Assembly (NCBI GenBank): GCA_016927475.1
Contig: JAFGMO010000055.1
Coordinates: 1 to 64,000 of the forward strand
DNA length: 64,000 nucleotides
Source of the DNA: Candidatus Aminicenantota bacterium
GTDB lineage: Bacteria; Acidobacteriota; Aminicenantia; Aminicenantales; Aminicenantaceae
Direction of reading: 5' to 3'
Part shown: piece by piece, positions 58,524 to 64,000 of the stretch
How positions within the stretch are numbered: position 1 is the first letter of the stretch
Layout: each line of letters opens with the position of its first letter
Notes under the pieces: generated by a model
What the model was told of the DNA's origin: nothing
The model's database searches: none
The model's input: the letters and a program-made list of their open reading frames with translations, nothing else
Position numbers and translations under genes: made by a program

Positions 58524-59666
58524 ATGGATGAGGCGCCTTATAAAAAACTGGCCCGGCATCTGGACAAAATGCCGGGAGGATATCCCTCAACGAAAAATGG
58601 TCTGGAAATTCGTCTGCTGAAACGGCTGTTCACACCCGAAGAGGCGAATCTGGCCTGCCATCTCACCCCTATTCCGGAGACTGCCGGCGTCATTGCTTTT
58701 AGAGCGCACATTGATACCCGGTCTGCCGCTGAAAAGCTGGAGGAGATGGCCCGAAAAGGCCTAATATACCGTTTTCGACGGAGAGGCCAGGAAACACGTT
58801 TTTCGGCCAATCAATTTGTTGTCGGCATCTGGGAGTTCCATGTCAATGATCTCGACCCTGAACTTATCAAGGATATGAACGAATATATCCCGACCTTGCT
58901 GGACCTGAATATCTGGAAAAAGTCGCCACAACTGCGGACCATTCCCGTCGGAAAAAGTATCGACCACAAAATGGAAATCCTTCCCCATGAAAATGCTGAG
59001 GAAATGGTCAAAAAACAGAAACGGTTTCTTGTGGCGCCCTGTATCTGCCGCCGGGAACGCCGGATGATGGGGGAAGGGTGCGATAAACCTGAGGAATCAT
59101 GTCTGATCTTCGGAAGGGGAGTGGAGTATTATCTTGAAAACGGCCTGGGACGCGAAATCACCCTGGATGAGACCCTGGAAATTCTTCACCGGGCCGAAAA
59201 AAGCGGTCTTGTTCTGCAACCGAGCAATTCCAAAAAAATAGTCAATATCTGCTGCTGTTGCGGTTGCTGCTGCCAGGTTCTCAAGAATATCAAGAGGCAT
59301 CCCCGGCCTGCGGAAATGGTTTCATCGCCTTTTAGGGTTGTCGAGGACCGCAGTCTTTGCCGGGGATGCGAGGTCTGCTTGGAACGCTGTCCCATGGAAG
59401 CGGTTACCCTTGAGGATGGGAAGGTAAAGGTAAACCAAAATCGATGCATCGGCTGCGGGCTTTGTGTTACGACCTGTCCCGAAAAGGCCCTTTCCCTTGT
59501 TCGCAAACCGCAAGCAGAGCTAAAGCCCGTTCCTTCAACATGGTTGGAGTCTCTCTACCGTTTGGGCAAGTTAAGAAGAAAAATCGGTCCGCTGAGAGTG
59601 GCTCTTATGAAATGGCGTTCCTGGAGGGATCGCCGCAGGGTGGCGCGGATGGAAGAAAGTTTATGA
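58524..59666 (+). CDS. 4Fe-4S dicluster ferredoxin-type protein with Cys-rich insert
   Basis: CRGCEVCLERCP and CIGCGLCVTTCP; CCCCGCCCQVLKNIKRHPRPAEM. Confidence 0.85.
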   Translation: MDEAPYKKLARHLDKMPGGYPSTKNGLEIRLLKRLFTPEEANLACHLTPIPETAGVIAFRAHIDTRSAAEKLEEMARKGLIYRFRRRGQETRFSANQFVVGIWEFHVNDLDPELIKDMNEYIPTLLDLNIWKKSPQLRTIPVGKSIDHKMEILPHENAEEMVKKQKRFLVAPCICRRERRMMGEGCDKPEESCLIFGRGVEYYLENGLGREITLDETLEILHRAEKSGLVLQPSNSKKIVNICCCCGCCCQVLKNIKRHPRPAEMVSSPFRVVEDRSLCRGCEVCLERCPMEAVTLEDGKVKVNQNRCIGCGLCVTTCPEKALSLVRKPQAELKPVPSTWLESLYRLGKLRRKIGPLRVALMKWRSWRDRRRVARMEESL

Positions 59667-59727
59667 TTGATTTAATTTTACGGAGTTAAGAAAACCGGGT
59701 ACGTTATTGTTTCTGGGAGGAGACATC

Positions 59728-60846
59728 TTGAACATATCGCTTTCCGGCCTGAAATCGAACCGGATAAATATCAGCGGTACAAAAAAAGCGGAACTGTCTT
59801 TCTCTCTTGAAGGGGTGGAAGCATCCGATGATATGACGATCGATTGTTATCCTGTGGAAAATCCCTCACACCCCGACAGGCATATCGGCTACTGGGTTTT
59901 TTCTTCACTCAATAAAGACAATTACACGCTCAGGGTGGACTTGACGTCCGTTCGTCGCATGTCGATACGTCTTTTTCAAAAGAACAGAGAATTATCTTCA
60001 GTGAGCTGTTGGCTTAATCCGAAGGGATTTCTCGATCCCGTTATCGATCTCCAAATGGTTATCCGGCGCGAGGATCGCATCGAAAAAATGCTTCATCTCA
60101 TCCTGAGTTTGAGAGACCCGAAAGAACTGGAACGTTTTTATAAGGAAGACGGTGAAGGAGGAGCTTATCATATCGATACGCTCAACCTTACCTTTCATAA
60201 AAGACGGATGAAAGTCCTGAAACGGTTGTTCAGAAAGTACGTTCGAGGAGGAGCCTATGTCGCCGATTTGGGGTCGGGAATAGGTTTTCTCAAGCTTCTC
60301 GGGAATCCATATAAATACCGGGTCTATTGCCTGGACTTGGATTTTCCTCATCATCCCGAACAGGCGGTGAATGACATATTCTACATTTTAGGAAATGTTT
60401 TGGACTATCCTTTTCAGGAACACAGCTTTGATGCCCTTTATTCAGGGGAAGTTGTTGAACATCTTCTTAATCCCGAAGAAGCCCTGCATTCCTGGAGGGA
60501 TTTGCTCAAAGATAAGGGAATCCTTGTCCTGACAACCCCCAATCTCAAGAGGATGATCAACCGGGCCCGGGGATATGACCTTCCCTTGTCCAAAGAACAT
60601 GTCAACGAGATGAGTCTTCAAGAATGGGAAGAAATTTTAACGAAATCGGGATTCAACATCCTGCGCAAAAGGGGAATTTATCTTGAGCTTTTGCTTACCT
60701 GGTGGCGGCGAAAAAACATCGTAGATATTCTGCAATCCCGATGGAATAAAAAAGCTTTTGTTCCCCTTATGAAATTTTTCATGATGCTGGGATACCGGCT
60801 TCCTTCGCATGCGCTGGATATGATGATTGTCGCCCAAAAAAAATGA
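59728..60846 (+). CDS. SAM-dependent methyltransferase
   Basis: VADLGSGIGFLKLLG; YSGEVVEHLLNPEEALHSWRDLLKDKGILVLTTPN. Confidence 0.85.
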   Translation: MNISLSGLKSNRINISGTKKAELSFSLEGVEASDDMTIDCYPVENPSHPDRHIGYWVFSSLNKDNYTLRVDLTSVRRMSIRLFQKNRELSSVSCWLNPKGFLDPVIDLQMVIRREDRIEKMLHLILSLRDPKELERFYKEDGEGGAYHIDTLNLTFHKRRMKVLKRLFRKYVRGGAYVADLGSGIGFLKLLGNPYKYRVYCLDLDFPHHPEQAVNDIFYILGNVLDYPFQEHSFDALYSGEVVEHLLNPEEALHSWRDLLKDKGILVLTTPNLKRMINRARGYDLPLSKEHVNEMSLQEWEEILTKSGFNILRKRGIYLELLLTWWRRKNIVDILQSRWNKKAFVPLMKFFMMLGYRLPSHALDMMIVAQKK

Positions 60847-60847
60847 G

Positions 60848-60867
60848 ACCGGAAACGTTCTGGTTTT
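60848..60867 (+). terminator. Possible rho-independent terminator
   Basis: ACCGGAA-ACG-TTCTGGT followed by a short T-run, just after the methyltransferase stop. Confidence 0.4.
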
Positions 60868-60987
60868 AGGGGGATCCTTTGGGAAAATATGCTGAGGGAC
60901 ATCCGTCGTAAAATACGATCGACCCGCAGGAAACGATAAGCAATTTTACCCTGTTTAGCTGAGGACGTTTTCTTTTTGTAAGCTAGT

Positions 60988-61680
60988 TCAGTCGAAGCTG
61001 CGTTCGCCGAAGAGTTTTGTCCCGATACGGACGATATTAGCCCCTTCCTCGATGGCTTGTTGATAGGTGTTGCTCATTCCCATCGAGATGTATTTCATGT
61101 CGGTGTTGGGAATATTCTCAGATTTCAGTTGATCGAAGAGGCTTTTTGTCAGTCGAAAATAAGGCCTGGCTTTTTCGGGATCTCCGAAGCGCGGCCCCAT
61201 GGTCATGAGGCCCTGAACCTTAAGATGTTTCAACTTTGCGGTCTCTCTGACCAGGGACGGGACGTCAGTGGGAAGAGCGCCCGTCTTATTAGATTCTTTT
61301 CCGCTATTGATTTCGATCAACACAGGCAAAATTTTTCCTAGGGCTTCACAGTGACTGTTGACGGTTTTGGCGATACGAGGGGAATCGATGGTTTCGATCA
61401 TATCGAATAACTGGACCGCTTTTTTGGCCTTGTTTCGCTGAAGGTGTCCGATAAGATGCCATTTCACCCGGTAAGATTTTTGTTCTTTTCCCATGCTTAA
61501 GGCTTTTTGCATGGCTTCTGCTTCTTGTACGTAGTTGTATCCTATTGCCAAAATTCCCCCCTCAATGGCGATCCTGACTTCGTCCGCCGTCCGTGTTTTC
61601 GCGGCGGCAACCAGGAGAACAGGTGGAGGAATGGTCCCTGACAGGTATTTTATGTGCGCCCTTAAATCTTCTTTATTCAT
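60988..61680 (-). CDS. yggS: YggS-family PLP-binding protein
   Basis: LVAAAKTRTADEV; WHLIGHLQRNKAK; YISMGMSNTYQQAIEEGANIVRIGTKLFGER. Confidence 0.9.
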   Translation of the reverse strand: MNKEDLRAHIKYLSGTIPPPVLLVAAAKTRTADEVRIAIEGGILAIGYNYVQEAEAMQKALSMGKEQKSYRVKWHLIGHLQRNKAKKAVQLFDMIETIDSPRIAKTVNSHCEALGKILPVLIEINSGKESNKTGALPTDVPSLVRETAKLKHLKVQGLMTMGPRFGDPEKARPYFRLTKSLFDQLKSENIPNTDMKYISMGMSNTYQQAIEEGANIVRIGTKLFGERSFD

Positions 61681-62266
61681 TATTTTTGTTTTCGATCTCC
61701 TCGATGCGGGCTATAATAGTTTCCATTTGTTTCCTTAGGGATTCGGCTTGTTCCTTTAAGGCCTTGATTTCTCCCTCTTTATCCGCCGCCTTCGGGAGAG
61801 AAGGAGCTGTTTGGCTCATGGGGGGAGTTTGTGCGGCATCCTGCCCCGGACCCATACCACGGCCCATGCCCATTCCTTGTCCCATTCCTCTGCCTCCACC
61901 CATTCCCATTCCGAAATGGCTTTGAACATTGGGAGCGGCGGACTCGTTTAATTTGCCGGCGTTGTAACTCTGAACTGCCTCTTTTACCTGTCCGCTGACG
62001 CCGGTGATGACCTTGACTCCGGCGGCTCCGAATGTCCTGAAGGCATTGGGCCCGCAGTTGCCGGTCAATACGGTGGATACACCTTTGTCGGCCATAAGCT
62101 GTGCCGATTGTATGCCGGCTCCGCCTCCGGCCGCAATATTGGGATTTTGAACGGATTCATATTCCATGGTTTTAGGATCGATGATCAGAAAGTAGGCACA
62201 CCGTCCGAAACGTGCTTCAACCGCATCTTCGAGCGACGGACCTGTTGATGTGACAGCTATTTTCAT
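61673..62266 (-). CDS. NifX/dinitrogenase iron-molybdenum cofactor-like domain protein with Gly/Met-rich linker and coiled-coil tail
   Basis: IAVTSTGPSLEDAVEARFGRCAYFLIID; VLTGNCGPNAFRTFGAAGVKVITGVSGQVKEAV; GMGMGGGRGMGQGMGMGRGMGPG. Confidence 0.85.
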   Translation of the reverse strand: MKIAVTSTGPSLEDAVEARFGRCAYFLIIDPKTMEYESVQNPNIAAGGGAGIQSAQLMADKGVSTVLTGNCGPNAFRTFGAAGVKVITGVSGQVKEAVQSYNAGKLNESAAPNVQSHFGMGMGGGRGMGQGMGMGRGMGPGQDAAQTPPMSQTAPSLPKAADKEGEIKALKEQAESLRKQMETIIARIEEIENKNNE

Positions 62267-62451
62267 AATATCTTTCTCCTTATGACATGCTTCTCACTCA
62301 TACTATCAGATTTTGGTTGGAGATGCCAAATCCAGCGCCGAAGATAATCCTGACTGGAATTTCTGAAGGACTTCTTGTAGAATAACCTCACCATCATAGG
62401 CACGGTCCATTCAAAAAAACTTGCGGTATGGGGCAAGATGGAGTTTTGATT

Positions 62452-63717
62452 ATGAAAGGTGTCCATTATCAGGGACTGGGAGACCTGTCCCGGCACGACG
62501 TCGTAAGTATGGCTGTAAGACCGTATTCTCCCGGCGAGAATTATCAAACGGAAGACGGCCTCCTCATCCATTTGACGGTAACGGGAAGATGTTATGCCCG
62601 GTGCAAGGGTTGTATTAACACTGCCGTCACCCTTGGTTCCGACCTTCCGCGAAGCGATCTGGACATTTTCCAGGAAACCGCGCCCGAGAGGGATTGTGAG
62701 ATCATTCTTGGACTTACCCGCCGACATCCTCAAAAAACAATGACGTTGTGTTTTTATGGAGGCGAACCGTTTCTCTGCATCGAAAAAATGGTGGAAGTCT
62801 GGAAAAGGCTTAAAGACACCGACGAAGCGGAAAGAATTCGTTTTCTCGTTTATACAAACGGAGAGAAAATATCAGAGAACCTCCAGCGTTACCATGATTT
62901 TATGAAGGATATCTGGCTTTATTCCATATCTATCGATGGAGATGAAAAACAGCACAACAGCATACGGCTTGGAACCCGTTTGTCACGTATTCACAAAAAT
63001 TTGGATGACCTTTCCGGCTTTTATTCGGGTTATGTTCTTCACTGGTCAACTCTACGTGAGGAGCAATCGTTGAAAATTTGTTTTGATGAATTTATGAGGC
63101 TTTACGAACGGGGATGGGTTAACCAAATATTTTGGCATTGGGCAGAGAGCCGGGAATCCTTTATTGAGTTTTCGCGTTATGCGGAAAGATACGGAAAAGA
63201 ATTGGAAGAGATCATGAATGCCTACGTGAATGAGCTTCAAAAAGGACGGCTTCTCCCCATCATTCACATCAATGAGCTTGTTTTATACCTTATCTCAGGC
63301 CGTTCGAGGGGACATACAGCCTGCGGTGTCGAGATGAAAAAAAATTACGATGTCGTTTCCGGTGAAGTTTTTCCCTGTGCTGACCTGCCTTCATCCCATT
63401 CCATCGGAGGCCTCGATAAAAACGGAAAACTTAAACTCAAGGAATATGATTTAAAATCTCTTGTTGCCTACAAGGTCGACCTGGGCTGCGGCGACTGCGG
63501 TGTTCACGCTTACTGCGGCGGACGATGTCCTGTTCAGGTTTTGGCCGGCTCAATGGAGCGAACCCTGCAGTACTGTCAGCTTATGCGCCTTCATGTCGGG
63601 ATCGTCCAGCAGCATATCGAAAAGATTATTGAGAGTTTTCACGCACACGGGATAACGCTTCAAGATGTTTACGACCGGTCGGGCTTTTTGGCGAAGTATA
63701 CGGACGTCGTCCCTTAA
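62452..63717 (+). CDS. Radical SAM protein with SPASM-like C-terminal Cys cluster
   Basis: TVTGRCYARCKGCINTAV (CxxxCxxC); CGDCGVHAYCGGRCPVQ. Confidence 0.8.
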   Translation: MKGVHYQGLGDLSRHDVVSMAVRPYSPGENYQTEDGLLIHLTVTGRCYARCKGCINTAVTLGSDLPRSDLDIFQETAPERDCEIILGLTRRHPQKTMTLCFYGGEPFLCIEKMVEVWKRLKDTDEAERIRFLVYTNGEKISENLQRYHDFMKDIWLYSISIDGDEKQHNSIRLGTRLSRIHKNLDDLSGFYSGYVLHWSTLREEQSLKICFDEFMRLYERGWVNQIFWHWAESRESFIEFSRYAERYGKELEEIMNAYVNELQKGRLLPIIHINELVLYLISGRSRGHTACGVEMKKNYDVVSGEVFPCADLPSSHSIGGLDKNGKLKLKEYDLKSLVAYKVDLGCGDCGVHAYCGGRCPVQVLAGSMERTLQYCQLMRLHVGIVQQHIEKIIESFHAHGITLQDVYDRSGFLAKYTDVVP

Positions 63718-63979
63718 CGTGGTCATTCATAAAAAATGCCGGCAACAGCAATTTATTTTGTCTTAAGCTCGATATGAAAATAGGGATCGTGGATGAAAAA
63801 AATGTGTCATCTATCAAAAAATAGACAGAATTTAGATTTTATGCCGGCATTTTTTACCCTGCGGGCGAGCCGATCTTACCGCATCTGCTTCGTTGCGTCG
63901 TGCTCGCGGTGCGGAGCACAGCTTCGCACGACGACGCCTTGCATCTACGGTAAGCTTGGCTCGTGAATAACCACGTTAA
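63714..63979 (+). repeat. Structured dispersed repeat, copy D
   Basis: TTAACGTGGTCATTCATAAAAAATGCCGGCA...TGCCGGCATTTTTTA...TGAATAACCACGTTAA; shared core; overlaps the stop codon of the radical SAM gene. Confidence 0.9.
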
Positions 63980-64000
63980 CCGGGCCATTAAGAAAAAATG

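Noticed and set aside
62263-62733. 156-aa minus-strand ORF overlapping the radical SAM start
   Set aside because: No motif, and antisense to the strong radical SAM coding sequence.

Overview
The 64 kb window looks like a chromosomal segment of an uncultured bacterium. The gene style (GPYLGQKPPGKTPEIFAPGI-type PD40 proteins, orphan FtsX/MacB permeases with PadR regulators) suggests an Acidobacteriota/Aminicenantes-like lineage; this is inference. Main blocks: (i) 0.3-11.2 kb, an array of secreted PD40 beta-propeller paralogues with a shared N-terminal motif, several with frameshifts or stops; (ii) a CocE-type hydrolase, a frameshifted methyltransferase, a LytS/LytTR pair and a serine hydrolase; (iii) 17.6-30.5 kb, a surface-polysaccharide cluster with heptose-type genes, a Wzm/Wzt-like exporter and glycosyltransferases; (iv) 30.9-44.2 kb, orphan FtsX-type permeases with PadR regulators, gene remnants, an interrupted M1 peptidase and an MttB-superfamily protein; (v) 44-64 kb, radical SAM proteins, beta-oxidation enzymes, M28/M14 peptidases, a TonB receptor, ferredoxin, YggS, a NifX-like protein and a SPASM protein. 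The most notable signal is not a gene: a dispersed 227-270 bp repeat family (1-252, 33462-33688, 57191-57460, 63714-63979, plus a probable decayed copy near 58015-58235). The termini are inverted repeats, and a second internal inverted repeat and a core hairpin are also present. The paired arms change together between copies, which indicates selection for base-paired structure. No tRNA, rRNA or CRISPR was recognised.
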